From: Paenibacillus phyllosphaerae
GTDB taxonomy: Bacteria; Bacillota; Bacilli; Paenibacillales; Paenibacillaceae
DNA: 62,631 nt
Direction: 5' to 3'
Assembly: GCF_014192105.1 (NCBI RefSeq)
Contig: NZ_JACHXK010000029.1
Coordinates: 1 to 62,631, forward strand
Shown: positions 23,779 to 33,213 of the stretch, one piece after another
Position numbering within the stretch: position 1 is the first letter of the stretch
Layout of the letters: each line of letters begins with the position of its first letter
Made by a program: the position numbers and the translations under genes
The notes under the pieces: generated by a model
The model's input: the letters and a program-made list of their open reading frames with translations, nothing else
What the model was told of the DNA's origin: nothing
Databases searched by the model: none

Positions 23779-24384
23779 GTGGCCGATCATTACTATAGCA
23801 AAACACCGACGACCAACCATGATAGACACTCTATTGAAGCAAACATTCGCGGCATCAAATTGCGTTTGACGACAGATGCCGGGGTATTCTCCAAGTCTGG
23901 TGTCGACTATGGCAGCAGAGTGCTGCTAGAGAATGTCGAGATTTCCCTACATGCAGCTGTGCTTGATGTCGGATGCGGGTACGGCCCTATCGGCCTGACG
24001 TTGGCGAAACTTGTACCTTCGGCTCATGTTACGATGATCGATGTGAACGAGCGTGCGGTACAATTGGCGCAAGAGAATGCGCGCGTGAACGGAGTGTCGA
24101 ATGTAGCTATCTTGCAAAGCGACATTTATGAGAATGTCCGCAATCAGAAGTTCGATGCCATTGTGACGAATCCGCCCATTCGCGCGGGCAAAGCGGTCGT
24201 TCATCGGATCTTGGAGGAAGGGGCTGCGCTCCTTAAGCCTGGGGGTTCAATCTGGGTGGTCATTCAGAAGAAACAGGGAGCGCCATCTGCGGAAGCGAAG
24301 CTCGAAGAGGTATTTGGCAACGTAGAAGAAGTGACCAAAGATAAAGGCTATCGGATCCTTCGAGCCGTTTTGGAAGAAAAGTAA
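23779..24384 (+). CDS. Class I SAM-dependent methyltransferase, YbxB/RsmC-like
   Basis: A 201-residue protein, the length of B. subtilis YbxB, found at the same place. Motif I is VLDVGCGYGPIGLTLAK and the catalytic NPP motif (TNPPIRAGK) is typical of N2-guanine rRNA methyltransferases such as RsmC; the rRNA target is inferred only. The GTG start lies about seven bases after GAGGAGG; upstream in-frame starts at 23728 and 23740 lack a site. It is the last gene before the rpoB promoter. Confidence 0.93.
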   Translation: MADHYYSKTPTTNHDRHSIEANIRGIKLRLTTDAGVFSKSGVDYGSRVLLENVEISLHAAVLDVGCGYGPIGLTLAKLVPSAHVTMIDVNERAVQLAQENARVNGVSNVAILQSDIYENVRNQKFDAIVTNPPIRAGKAVVHRILEEGAALLKPGGSIWVVIQKKQGAPSAEAKLEEVFGNVEEVTKDKGYRILRAVLEEK

Positions 24385-24400
24385 GTAGGGGAACATTTTG

Positions 24401-24429
24401 TTGACCTGACTTTGGCAATGTGATATAAT
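24401..24429 (+). promoter_or_regulatory. Sigma-A promoter of rpoB
   Basis: TTGACC and a perfect TATAAT with the ideal 17-base spacing. Transcription would begin near 24437, leaving a leader of about 340 bases. Confidence 0.88.
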
Positions 24430-24580
24430 TATAAAATGTCAGCATAAAATGGGCTCAATCTCTTTAGTCAACTAAAATGTCAAGCGAAAAATTTTATGTG
24501 AATAAGATTAGAAGCATTGACGTATAATGTTTACATTTTGGGCAAAATACTTGATATGAGACTTTTGCAAGGAACGCAGC

Positions 24581-24611
24581 AAGAGTGACTGACAGAAGCA
24601 CGCTCTTTTTT
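24581..24611 (+). terminator. Attenuator-like hairpin in the rpoB leader
   Basis: AAGAGTG pairs with CGCTCTT (one G-T) across a 13-base loop and is followed by TTTTC, the form of an intrinsic terminator, about 150 bases after the promoter. A further hairpin CTCGCCGC/GCTGCGAG lies at 24691-24710. The rest of the 390-base gap is AT-rich with no gene. Role in rpoB control is inferred. Confidence 0.6.
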
Positions 24612-24777
24612 CGAATATTCGATAAGGGCTTTTCTTTATTGAATCAGAATTTGCATGCAGTACATCACTTCCGGATCGTGCGTGATCAAGCTCGCCGCTT
24701 TAGCTGCGAGAGGTTTACGCCTGCCGGAATAATGTTGCGTTCATTTCTGTGAAGTAGACATGAGGGGTGAGGTTAAG

Positions 24778-27700
24778 TTGGCAGGACAACTTGTTCAGTA
24801 TGGTCGGCGCACGCGCAGAAGCTATGCTCGCATCAACGAAGTGCTCGAAGTTCCGAACCTGATTGAAATCCAACAAAAATCGTACGAAAAGTTTTTGGAA
24901 AAGGACTTGCTTGAGCTTTTCCAAGACATTTCGCCGATTCAGGATTTTACAGGCAACCTGATGCTCGAGTTTATCGACTATTCACTTGGCGAGCCAAAAT
25001 ACTCCGTCGATGACTCGAAAGAACGCGACGTTACGTACGCAGCTCCGCTACGTGTTAAAGTTCGACTGATTAACAAAGAAACCGGTGAAGTCAAGGAACA
25101 AGAAGTGTTCATGGGCGATTTTCCGCTGATGACGGAGACCGGTACTTTTATCATCAATGGTGCGGAACGGGTTATCGTCAGCCAATTGGTTCGCTCGCCT
25201 AGCGTGTACTTCAGCACGAAACTGGACAAAAACGGCAAGCGTGCTTATGGCGCTACCGTAATTCCGAACCGTGGCGCATGGCTCGAGCTTGAGACTGACG
25301 CCAAAGATATCATCTACGTTCGTATCGACCGCACGCGTAAGATTCCGGTAACTGTTCTATTGCGTGCACTTGGCTTTGGTACAGACGCTGAGATTCTTGA
25401 TCTGCTCGGCCACGACGAATATATCCGCAACACGCTGGATAAAGACAACACGGATTCTACCGAAAAGGCGCTTATCGAGATTTATGAACGGCTTCGTCCA
25501 GGCGAACCGCCGACACTTGATAATGCAAAGAGCTTGCTCGTAGCCCGTTTCTTCGATCCAAAACGTTACGATCTGGCTAATGTCGGTCGTTATAAAATAA
25601 ACAAAAAGCTGCACATCAAAAACCGTTTGTTCAACCAACGCTTGGCTGAGACGCTGGTTGACCCAAGTACAGGCGAAATTATCGCAGAAGCAGGTCAGAT
25701 CGTTGATCGCCGCTTGCTCGATGATATCCTTCCGTACCTGGAGAACAATGTAGGTTTCAAGACTTACCATGTAGCGAATGGGGTCCTTGATGCGGATAGT
25801 ATTCCACTTCAAGCGATCAACGTATTCTCGCCAGTTGAAGACGGTAAAGTTACGAAGATCATTGCGAACGGTGTGATCGACAAGAGCGTGAAGCACATCA
25901 CGCCAGCCGACATCATCGCTTCGATCAACTACTTTATCAATTTGCTCCACGGCATCGGCAGCACAGACGATATCGACCATCTTGGTAACCGTCGTCTTCG
26001 CTCGGTAGGCGAGCTGCTGCAGAACCAATTCCGTATTGGTCTGTCCCGTATGGAACGTGTCGTTCGTGAACGTATGTCGATCCAGGATGCGAATGCAATT
26101 ACGCCTCAGGCGCTGATTAACATCCGTCCGGTTATCGCATCGATCAAAGAGTTCTTCGGTTCTTCCCAGCTTTCTCAGTTCATGGACCAAACGAACCCGC
26201 TTGCGGAATTGACGCACAAACGTCGTCTGTCGGCACTCGGACCTGGCGGTCTGACACGGGAACGCGCGGGCATGGAAGTTCGAGACGTCCACCATTCGCA
26301 CTATGGCCGGATGTGTCCGATTGAGACGCCGGAGGGTCCGAACATCGGTCTGATCAACTCCTTGTCGACGTTCGCTCGTATCAATGAATATGGCTTTATC
26401 GAAGCGCCATATCGTTGGGTCGATCCGAAGACAAGTATCGTGACCGAACAAATCGCATACCTGACAGCGGATGAAGAAGATAACTACGTTGTCGCGCAAG
26501 CGAATGCGAAGCTGACGGAAGAAGGCAAATTCGCAGAAGACATGGTTATCGTCCGTTACAATAAGCAAGCAGATAACATCCTGACAATGCCAAGCGAACG
26601 CGTAGACTACATGGACGTATCGCCGAAGCAGGTCGTATCCGTCGCGACGGCGCTCATTCCGTTCCTCGAGAACGATGACTCCAACCGTGCGCTTATGGGA
26701 TCGAACATGCAGCGGCAGGCGGTACCTCTTCTTATTCCGAAGGCGCCGTTTGTCGGTACGGGCATGGAACACAAGTCGGCCAAAGACTCCGGTGTCTGCA
26801 TCGTCGCGAAGCACGATGGTGTCATCGAGCGCGTAACAGCCAATGAGATATGGCTGCGCCGCGTCGAGACGGTGGATGGCAAGCAGGTTACAGGTGATTT
26901 GGTGAAACATAAACTGCATAAGTTTATGCGTTCCAACCAAGGTACGTGCATTAACCAGCGTCCGATTTGCCAGAAAGGCGAGATCGTGAAGAAGGGTGAT
27001 ATCCTTGCAGACGGTCCTTCCACGGAGAAAGGTGAATTGGCGCTTGGACGCAGCGTTGTCGTAGCGTTCATGACGTGGGAAGGCTACAACTACGAGGATG
27101 CGATCCTGCTGAGCGAGAAGCTCGTTAAGGAAGACGTCTACACTTCGATTCACATCGAGGAATATGAGTCTGAAGCACGTGATACGAAGCTCGGTCCGGA
27201 AGAGATTACGCGCGATATCCCGAACGTAGGGGAAGAAGCGCTCCGCAATCTTGACGAGCGCGGCATCATCCGTGTAGGTGCCGAGATCAGCGCCGGAGAT
27301 ATTCTCGTCGGTAAAGTAACGCCTAAGGGCGTAACGGAACTGACGGCAGAAGAGCGTCTCCTGCATGCGATCTTCGGCGAGAAAGCGCGTGAAGTGCGTG
27401 ACACATCCCTTCGCGTACCGCATGGTACGGACGGTATCGTCGTTGACGTGAAAGTATTTACGCGCGAGAATGGCGACGAATTGCCACCTGGCGTTAACCA
27501 ACTCGTCCGTTGTTACATCGCTCAGAAACGTAAGATTTCCGAGGGTGACAAAATGGCGGGACGTCACGGTAACAAAGGTGTCATCGCACGTATTCTGCCA
27601 GAAGAAGATATGCCGTTCCTTCCAGACGGCACGCCTGTAGAGGTTGTCCTCAACCCGCTGGGCGTACCATCGCGGATGAACATCGGTCAGGTACTCGAGG

Positions 27701-28323
27701 TCCACTTAGGCATGGCGTGTAAGTACCTCGGTATTCACGCAGCAACGCCGGTATTCGACGGCGCGCGCGAATATGACGTATTCGATACGATGGAAGAAGC
27801 CGGTATGCAGCGTAACGGTAAAACGGTCCTGTATGACGGAAGAACGGGTGAAGAGTTCGAACGCGAAGTAACCGTAGGCGTCATGTACATGATCAAACTG
27901 GCGCACATGGTCGATGATAAAATCCATGCCCGTTCCACGGGTCCTTACTCGCTCGTTACGCAGCAGCCGCTCGGTGGTAAAGCACAGTTCGGTGGACAGC
28001 GTTTCGGGGAGATGGAAGTATGGGCGCTCGAGGCATACGGCGCGGCCTACACGCTGCAAGAGATTCTTACCGTCAAATCGGACGACGTGGTCGGCCGCGT
28101 GAAGACGTACGAATCGATTGTGAAAGGCGAGAACGTTCCGGAGCCGGGCGTACCAGAATCGTTCAAGGTCTTGATCAAAGAGCTTCAGTCCCTTGGTATG
28201 GACGTTAAGATCCTGACCGAGAACGAAGAAGAGATCGAGATGAAAGAAATCGATGATGAAGATGACGGCCAGAGCGATAAGCTTAATCTGAACCTTGAAG
28301 GTTCCGAAGTCGGCGTCGAGTAA
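24778..28323 (+). CDS. rpoB: RpoB, RNA polymerase beta subunit
   Basis: An 1181-residue subunit forming one side of the catalytic cleft. Sequence follows B. subtilis RpoB closely from the TTG start (AGQLVQYGRRTRR); an upstream in-frame ATG at 24760 overlaps the ribosome site. The rifampicin region (about 462-495, SSQLSQFMDQTNPL then THKRRLSALGPGGLTRERAG) shows the wild-type residues at the usual resistance positions, so sensitivity is expected. KLAHMVDDKIHARSTGPYS and the C-terminal EVWALEAYGAAYTLQE are intact. The acidic tail is short. Confidence 0.98.
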   Translation: MAGQLVQYGRRTRRSYARINEVLEVPNLIEIQQKSYEKFLEKDLLELFQDISPIQDFTGNLMLEFIDYSLGEPKYSVDDSKERDVTYAAPLRVKVRLINKETGEVKEQEVFMGDFPLMTETGTFIINGAERVIVSQLVRSPSVYFSTKLDKNGKRAYGATVIPNRGAWLELETDAKDIIYVRIDRTRKIPVTVLLRALGFGTDAEILDLLGHDEYIRNTLDKDNTDSTEKALIEIYERLRPGEPPTLDNAKSLLVARFFDPKRYDLANVGRYKINKKLHIKNRLFNQRLAETLVDPSTGEIIAEAGQIVDRRLLDDILPYLENNVGFKTYHVANGVLDADSIPLQAINVFSPVEDGKVTKIIANGVIDKSVKHITPADIIASINYFINLLHGIGSTDDIDHLGNRRLRSVGELLQNQFRIGLSRMERVVRERMSIQDANAITPQALINIRPVIASIKEFFGSSQLSQFMDQTNPLAELTHKRRLSALGPGGLTRERAGMEVRDVHHSHYGRMCPIETPEGPNIGLINSLSTFARINEYGFIEAPYRWVDPKTSIVTEQIAYLTADEEDNYVVAQANAKLTEEGKFAEDMVIVRYNKQADNILTMPSERVDYMDVSPKQVVSVATALIPFLENDDSNRALMGSNMQRQAVPLLIPKAPFVGTGMEHKSAKDSGVCIVAKHDGVIERVTANEIWLRRVETVDGKQVTGDLVKHKLHKFMRSNQGTCINQRPICQKGEIVKKGDILADGPSTEKGELALGRSVVVAFMTWEGYNYEDAILLSEKLVKEDVYTSIHIEEYESEARDTKLGPEEITRDIPNVGEEALRNLDERGIIRVGAEISAGDILVGKVTPKGVTELTAEERLLHAIFGEKAREVRDTSLRVPHGTDGIVVDVKVFTRENGDELPPGVNQLVRCYIAQKRKISEGDKMAGRHGNKGVIARILPEEDMPFLPDGTPVEVVLNPLGVPSRMNIGQVLEVHLGMACKYLGIHAATPVFDGAREYDVFDTMEEAGMQRNGKTVLYDGRTGEEFEREVTVGVMYMIKLAHMVDDKIHARSTGPYSLVTQQPLGGKAQFGGQRFGEMEVWALEAYGAAYTLQEILTVKSDDVVGRVKTYESIVKGENVPEPGVPESFKVLIKELQSLGMDVKILTENEEEIEMKEIDDEDDGQSDKLNLNLEGSEVGVE

Positions 28324-28347
28324 TACCAGCTACAATATAGCCGTTAG

Positions 28348-28384
28348 ATCCGTGATTTGACTTTTATTCAGATCACGGATTTTT
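28348..28384 (+). terminator. Terminator-like hairpin between rpoB and rpoC
   Basis: A perfect nine-base stem ATCCGTGAT/ATCACGGAT with a 15-base loop is followed by TTTTTCC. It has intrinsic-terminator form although rpoB and rpoC are normally one transcript. A weak promoter-like pair (TTGAAT/TTATCG) follows at about 28391-28419. Confidence 0.7.
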
Positions 28385-28463
28385 CCGGCATTGAATCACC
28401 CCGTATTAATCGCTTATCGACAAGCTTAGACATAAGTGAACCATAACGAAGGAGGGTTGCTCC

Positions 28464-31400
28464 TTGTTGGACGTGAACAACTTCGAGTACATGAAGATCG
28501 GATTAGCGTCTCCGGACAAAATCCGTTCTTGGTCCCGCGGTGAAGTGAAAAAACCGGAGACAATCAACTACAGGACGCTGAAACCGGAAAAGGAAGGCCT
28601 GTTCTGTGAGAAAATCTTCGGACCAACGAAGGACTGGGAGTGCCATTGCGGCAAATACAAACGCGTACGTTATAAAGGCGTCGTGTGCGACCGTTGCGGC
28701 GTTGAAGTAACGCGCGCCAAAGTTCGCCGCGAGCGTATGGGGCATATCGAGCTGGCAGCTCCTGTATCGCATATCTGGTACTTCAAAGGGATTCCAAGCC
28801 GCATGGGCCTTGCACTGGACATGTCGCCGCGTTCCCTTGAAGAGATCATCTATTTTGCATCCTATGTCGTTACGGATCCAGGCGATACGCCGCTTGAGAA
28901 GAAACAGCTTCTGTCGGAGAAAGAATACCGCAGCTACCGTGAGAAATACGGCTACGGTTTCCAAGCCGGCATGGGCGCTGAGGCGGTCAAAAAGCTTCTT
29001 CAGGATATCGACGTTGAGCGTGAACTCGAAACGCTGAAGGAAGAACTCCGTACAGCACAAGGCCAACGCCGTAACCGTGCGATTAAGCGTCTTGAAGTTA
29101 TCGAGGCTTTCCGCAACTCGGGCAATATGCCAGAGTGGATGATTCTCGATGTGCTGCCGGTTATTCCGCCGGAGCTTCGCCCGATGGTTCAGCTGGATGG
29201 CGGACGTTTTGCGACGTCTGACTTGAACGACCTGTATCGTCGCGTTATTAACCGTAACAACCGTCTGAAGCGCCTGCTTGACCTCGGTGCGCCGGACATC
29301 ATCGTACAGAACGAGAAGCGTATGCTTCAAGAAGCCGTTGACGCTTTGATCGATAACGGTCGCCGCGGCCGTCCAGTAACGGGCCCAGGTAACCGTCCGC
29401 TCAAATCGCTCAGCCATATGCTTAAAGGTAAGCAAGGTCGTTTCCGTCAGAACTTGCTCGGGAAGCGCGTTGACTACTCCGGTCGTTCGGTTATCGTCGT
29501 AGGTCCTAGCTTGAAAATGTACCAATGCGGTCTTCCGAAGGAGATGGCGCTGGAATTGTTTAAGCCTTTCGTTATGAAAGAGCTTGTAAACAAAGGCCTG
29601 GCGCACAACATCAAGAGCGCGAAGCGTAAAGTTGAACGGGTTAGCGCAGAAGTATGGGACGTTCTTGAAGAAGTTATCAAGGAACACCCAGTTCTCCTTA
29701 ACCGTGCCCCGACGCTTCACCGTCTCGGTATTCAAGCGTTCGAACCGATTCTCGTAGAGGGCCGCGCTATCAAACTGCATCCGCTCGTATGTACAGCGTA
29801 CAACGCTGACTTCGACGGTGACCAGATGGCGGTTCACGTTCCACTGTCTGCTGAAGCGCAAGCTGAAGCACGCCTGCTCATGCTGGCTTCCGGTAACATC
29901 TTGAACCCGAAAGACGGCAAACCAGTCGTAACGCCTTCCCAGGATATGGTCTTGGGTAGTTACTACCTGACCATGGACAACAAAGACGCTAAAGGCAGCG
30001 GTTCTGTTTTCGCAACGGTTAACGAAGCGATATCGGCATATCAGCGTGGCATCGTATCTCTGCATGCACGGATCTTTGTTCCGGTACGTGTTCTGCGGAA
30101 GAAAACATTCACGGAGCAGCAGCAGAACTCCTTGATTTCCACGACTGTCGGTAAAGTGATCTTCAACGAAATTTACCCGGATACGTTCCCGTACATCAAT
30201 GAGGCAACCAAAGCCAATTTGATTCATGGCACGCCGGACAAATATTTTGTGTTCGAAAAAGGCGCTGACCTCAGCGCATTCATGAACAACCTACCGATTG
30301 CGCCAGCTGTAGGTAAAGACTACCTCGGCAACATCATTGCCGAAGTATTCCGTATTTACCATACAACGCTTACGGCTGTTACGCTTGACCGCATTAAGCA
30401 ACTCGGCTTTACGTACTCGACGCGTGCCGGTATTACCGTTGCCGTATCCGATGTTATCGTACCGCCGGAGAAATTCGAGATCCTCAAAGAATCCGAAGAG
30501 AAGGTCAAAGTCGTTACGAACCAGTACCGTCGCGGTCTGATTACGAACGAAGAGCGCTATGACCGTGTCATCGGCATTTGGGGCCAAACGAAAGACCGCA
30601 TTACGGATGTCCTCATGAAATCGATGGATCGCTACAACTCCATCATGCTCATGGTTGACTCCAAAGCGCGGGGTAACAAATCGCAGATCACTCAGCTCGG
30701 TGGTATGCGTGGTCTGATGGCCAACCCATCCGGCCGGATTATCGAGTTGCCAATCAAATCGAACTTCCGTGAAGGCCTCACTGTCCTCGAGTACTACATC
30801 TCGACGCATGGTGCTCGTAAAGGTCTTGCCGATACGGCGCTCCGTACTGCGGACTCGGGTTACTTGACCCGTCGTCTCGTTGACGTTGCCCAGGACGTTA
30901 TCGTTCGCGAGAACGACTGCGGCACGGACAAAGGCTTCGCTGTTAGCAAAATTCAAGACGGCAAAGAAGTTATCGAGGACCTGTACGACCGTATTGAAGG
31001 TCGTTATTCCTTCGAGACTGTTCGTCATCCGAAGACAGGCGAGGTTATCGTTCATCGCAGCGAACTGATCGATTCCAACAAAGCGGAAGCGATCATCGAT
31101 GCAGGCATCGAAAGACTTCAAATTCGTTCTGTGCTTAGCTGCCGTGCGCGCCATGGCGTATGTAAGAAGTGCTATGGTCGTAACCTGGCAACGGGCAAAT
31201 TCGTCGAGATTGGCGAAGCAGTCGGCATTATCGCTGCCCAATCGATCGGCGAGCCAGGAACGCAGCTCACGATGCGTACGTTCCATACCGGCGGCGTTGC
31301 CGGCGATGACATTACGCAAGGTTTGCCGCGTATCCAGGAGCTCTTCGAAGCACGTAATCCTAAAGGCCAAGCGATCATCACGGAGCTTGACGGCGTCGTA

Positions 31401-32090
31401 AAAGACATCCGCGAAGCGAAAGACCGTCGTGAAATCGAAGTTCAAGGCGAGGCGGAGAACAAGGTATATGCCGTTACTTACGGCTCCCGTATCCGTGTCG
31501 TTAAAGGACAGCAGCTTGAAGCCGGCGATGAGCTGACAGACGGTTCTATCGATCCGAAAGAGATGCTCCGCATCAAGGGCATCCGCGGCGTACAGAACTA
31601 CATTCTGCAGGAAGTACAGCGCGTATACCGGAACCAAGGTGTAGAAATCAACGACAAGCACGTCGAGGTTATGATCAAGCAAATGTTGCGTAAAATCCGT
31701 ATCGTTGATGCGGGTGATACACCGCTCCTGCCTGGCGCTTTCGTCGATATGCATGAATATGAAGCGGCGAACCGCGAAGCGATCCTTTCGGGTCTCGAGC
31801 CGGCCGTTGCGAAGCCAGTACTTCTTGGTATTACCAAGGCGTCGCTGGAGACAGATTCCTTCTTATCTGCAGCTTCCTTCCAGGAAACGACTCGCGTCTT
31901 GACTGATGCGGCGATCAAGGGCAAGGTTGACCAACTGTTGGGTCTGAAAGAAAATGTCATCATTGGTAAGCTGATTCCAGCGGGTACGGGCATGAACCGT
32001 TACCGCAGCATCCGTTTTGCCGGTATCGAAGAGGAATTGGAAGGGAATCCAGATGCATTAGAGAATGAGACAGTATCTGTCGAGTCTTAA
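28464..32090 (+). CDS. rpoC: RpoC, RNA polymerase beta' subunit
   Basis: A 1208-residue subunit with the catalytic NADFDGD motif (aspartates near 449, 451, 453) binding magnesium, an N-terminal zinc site (CHCGKYKRVRYKGVVCDRCG) and a second Cys cluster (CRARHGVCKKCYGRNL) near 890. The trigger-loop/bridge-helix region is conserved (STHGARKGLADTALRTADSGY). The TTG start gives MLDVNNFEYM as in B. subtilis, with GGAGGG seven bases ahead. It lies 140 bp after rpoB, past a terminator-like hairpin. Confidence 0.98.
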   Translation: MLDVNNFEYMKIGLASPDKIRSWSRGEVKKPETINYRTLKPEKEGLFCEKIFGPTKDWECHCGKYKRVRYKGVVCDRCGVEVTRAKVRRERMGHIELAAPVSHIWYFKGIPSRMGLALDMSPRSLEEIIYFASYVVTDPGDTPLEKKQLLSEKEYRSYREKYGYGFQAGMGAEAVKKLLQDIDVERELETLKEELRTAQGQRRNRAIKRLEVIEAFRNSGNMPEWMILDVLPVIPPELRPMVQLDGGRFATSDLNDLYRRVINRNNRLKRLLDLGAPDIIVQNEKRMLQEAVDALIDNGRRGRPVTGPGNRPLKSLSHMLKGKQGRFRQNLLGKRVDYSGRSVIVVGPSLKMYQCGLPKEMALELFKPFVMKELVNKGLAHNIKSAKRKVERVSAEVWDVLEEVIKEHPVLLNRAPTLHRLGIQAFEPILVEGRAIKLHPLVCTAYNADFDGDQMAVHVPLSAEAQAEARLLMLASGNILNPKDGKPVVTPSQDMVLGSYYLTMDNKDAKGSGSVFATVNEAISAYQRGIVSLHARIFVPVRVLRKKTFTEQQQNSLISTTVGKVIFNEIYPDTFPYINEATKANLIHGTPDKYFVFEKGADLSAFMNNLPIAPAVGKDYLGNIIAEVFRIYHTTLTAVTLDRIKQLGFTYSTRAGITVAVSDVIVPPEKFEILKESEEKVKVVTNQYRRGLITNEERYDRVIGIWGQTKDRITDVLMKSMDRYNSIMLMVDSKARGNKSQITQLGGMRGLMANPSGRIIELPIKSNFREGLTVLEYYISTHGARKGLADTALRTADSGYLTRRLVDVAQDVIVRENDCGTDKGFAVSKIQDGKEVIEDLYDRIEGRYSFETVRHPKTGEVIVHRSELIDSNKAEAIIDAGIERLQIRSVLSCRARHGVCKKCYGRNLATGKFVEIGEAVGIIAAQSIGEPGTQLTMRTFHTGGVAGDDITQGLPRIQELFEARNPKGQAIITELDGVVKDIREAKDRREIEVQGEAENKVYAVTYGSRIRVVKGQQLEAGDELTDGSIDPKEMLRIKGIRGVQNYILQEVQRVYRNQGVEINDKHVEVMIKQMLRKIRIVDAGDTPLLPGAFVDMHEYEAANREAILSGLEPAVAKPVLLGITKASLETDSFLSAASFQETTRVLTDAAIKGKVDQLLGLKENVIIGKLIPAGTGMNRYRSIRFAGIEEELEGNPDALENETVSVES

Positions 32091-32243
32091 GAGCATCCTT
32101 AACTTTCCAAAACTAAATGACAGCAAGGGCGCGCAGCTATGGAATCTCTTCTTTTAGGGACTCCATGGAGGCCGCTCTTCGCTATCTCTTCTGCGACTCT
32201 CACAAGCTTTCAATTAAAACTTTCGAATTATCGTCGATCAAGC

Positions 32244-32273
32244 TTGACATGTGACTGGGCGTAATGCTAATAT
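32244..32273 (+). promoter_or_regulatory. Sigma-A promoter of the ybxF-rpsL-rpsG-fusA-tuf operon
   Basis: A perfect TTGACA and TAATAT are 18 bases apart in the 271-base gap after rpoC. Earlier in the gap is a GC-rich hairpin (ATGGAATCTC/GGGACTCCAT, 32139-32166) without a T run; no clear rpoC terminator was found. Confidence 0.75.
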
Positions 32274-32361
32274 GTCGTAGTGTGCCATTTTGCATGACCC
32301 CTACAAGCAACAAGACAGAGCTACCGTAACAATTAGAGCTGCCTTGGAAGGATGGGATAAC

Positions 32362-32592
32362 ATGCAATATATCATTGGCAGTAAGCAGACGGCGAAGATG
32401 GTTGAACAGCGCAAAGCTGTGGAAGTTTTCGTTGCACAAGACGCGGATCCGCGTTTGAAGGACAGTATAGTCCGACTTTGCGAAACGGCGGGAGTGCCGA
32501 TTACCTGGGTCGATACGATGAAGAGTCTCGGGGTTACCTGTGGCATTGAAGTCGGTGCTGCCATGGCGGCAGTCATACCCGAAATCGAATAA
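32362..32592 (+). CDS. rplGB: YbxF, L7Ae-family kink-turn RNA-binding protein
   Basis: A 76-residue L7Ae-fold protein (IIGSKQTAKMVEQRKAVEVFVAQDAD, then LGVTCGIEVGAAMAAVI). B. subtilis YbxF binds kink-turns, such as those in SAM riboswitches, and loosely associates with ribosomes. I take the ATG with an AAGGATGGG site; a longer frame from 32290 overlaps the promoter's start region and is unlikely. It leads the str operon, as in other Bacilli. Confidence 0.94.
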   Translation: MQYIIGSKQTAKMVEQRKAVEVFVAQDADPRLKDSIVRLCETAGVPITWVDTMKSLGVTCGIEVGAAMAAVIPEIE

Positions 32593-32726
32593 AGAACTAT
32601 CGTTTTTACTGGATTGAACTCTGGTAGGAACTTTCGTTTGTCTCTTTATGAACCGCCTGGGTCTGTGGGCTTAACAATAGCCTTAAAGATTTCTCTTGGT
32701 TTTCATTATGGGAAGGAGGTGGCAGC

Positions 32727-33146
32727 ATGCCAACAATTAACCAGCTGGTACGCAAAGGCCGTCAAGCGAAAGTCGTGAAATCGAAATCGCCGGCATTGCA
32801 AAGAGGATTTAACGCACTGAAACGTGAAGCTACCGACATCAGCGCTCCACAAAAGCGTGGTGTTTGCACACGTGTAGGTACAATGACGCCGAAAAAACCT
32901 AACTCCGCTCTGCGGAAATACGCTCGTGTTCGTTTGACGAACCGCGTTGAGGTTACGGCTTACATCCCAGGTATCGGTCACAACCTGCAAGAACACAGCG
33001 TTGTACTGATCCGCGGTGGTCGCGTTAAGGACCTTCCGGGTGTACGTTACCATATCGTTCGCGGAGCGCTCGATACTGCAGGCGTAAACAACCGGAAACA
33101 ATCCCGTTCCAAATACGGAACAAAACGTCCGAAAGTTAAGAAGTAA
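32727..33146 (+). CDS. rpsL: Ribosomal protein S12
   Basis: A 139-residue decoding-centre protein. The streptomycin-related loops TPKKPNSALRK and GGRVKDLPGVRYH keep the wild-type lysines (equivalents of E. coli K42/K43 and K87), so no S12-type resistance is predicted. GGGAAGGAGGTGG precedes the ATG. A 134-base leader separates it from ybxF with no clear terminator. Confidence 0.98.
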   Translation: MPTINQLVRKGRQAKVVKSKSPALQRGFNALKREATDISAPQKRGVCTRVGTMTPKKPNSALRKYARVRLTNRVEVTAYIPGIGHNLQEHSVVLIRGGRVKDLPGVRYHIVRGALDTAGVNNRKQSRSKYGTKRPKVKK

Positions 33147-33213
33147 TAGATAGCCTTGCAAAGGGTATCGCAACACCAAATGAAGTGAATAATTGAGAAA
33201 GGGGGGCACCCAC

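Noticed and set aside
24517..24528. TTGACGTATAAT as a second rpoB promoter
   Set aside because: The -35-like and -10-like words abut each other and neither has a partner at proper spacing.
25357..27705. A 782-codon open frame on the reverse strand inside rpoB
   Set aside because: It is a shadow of rpoB codon bias: the composition is odd (Arg/Phe/Val-rich), no domain is recognisable, and the forward frame is a clear RpoB.
28503..31754. Long reverse-strand open frames inside rpoC (574 and 487 codons)
   Set aside because: Same reason as for rpoB: biased codon use on the coding strand leaves the antisense frame open.
32139..32166. Hairpin after rpoC as a terminator
   Set aside because: ATGGAATCTC/GGGACTCCAT pairs well but is followed by GGAGGCC, not T, so it does not look like an intrinsic terminator.
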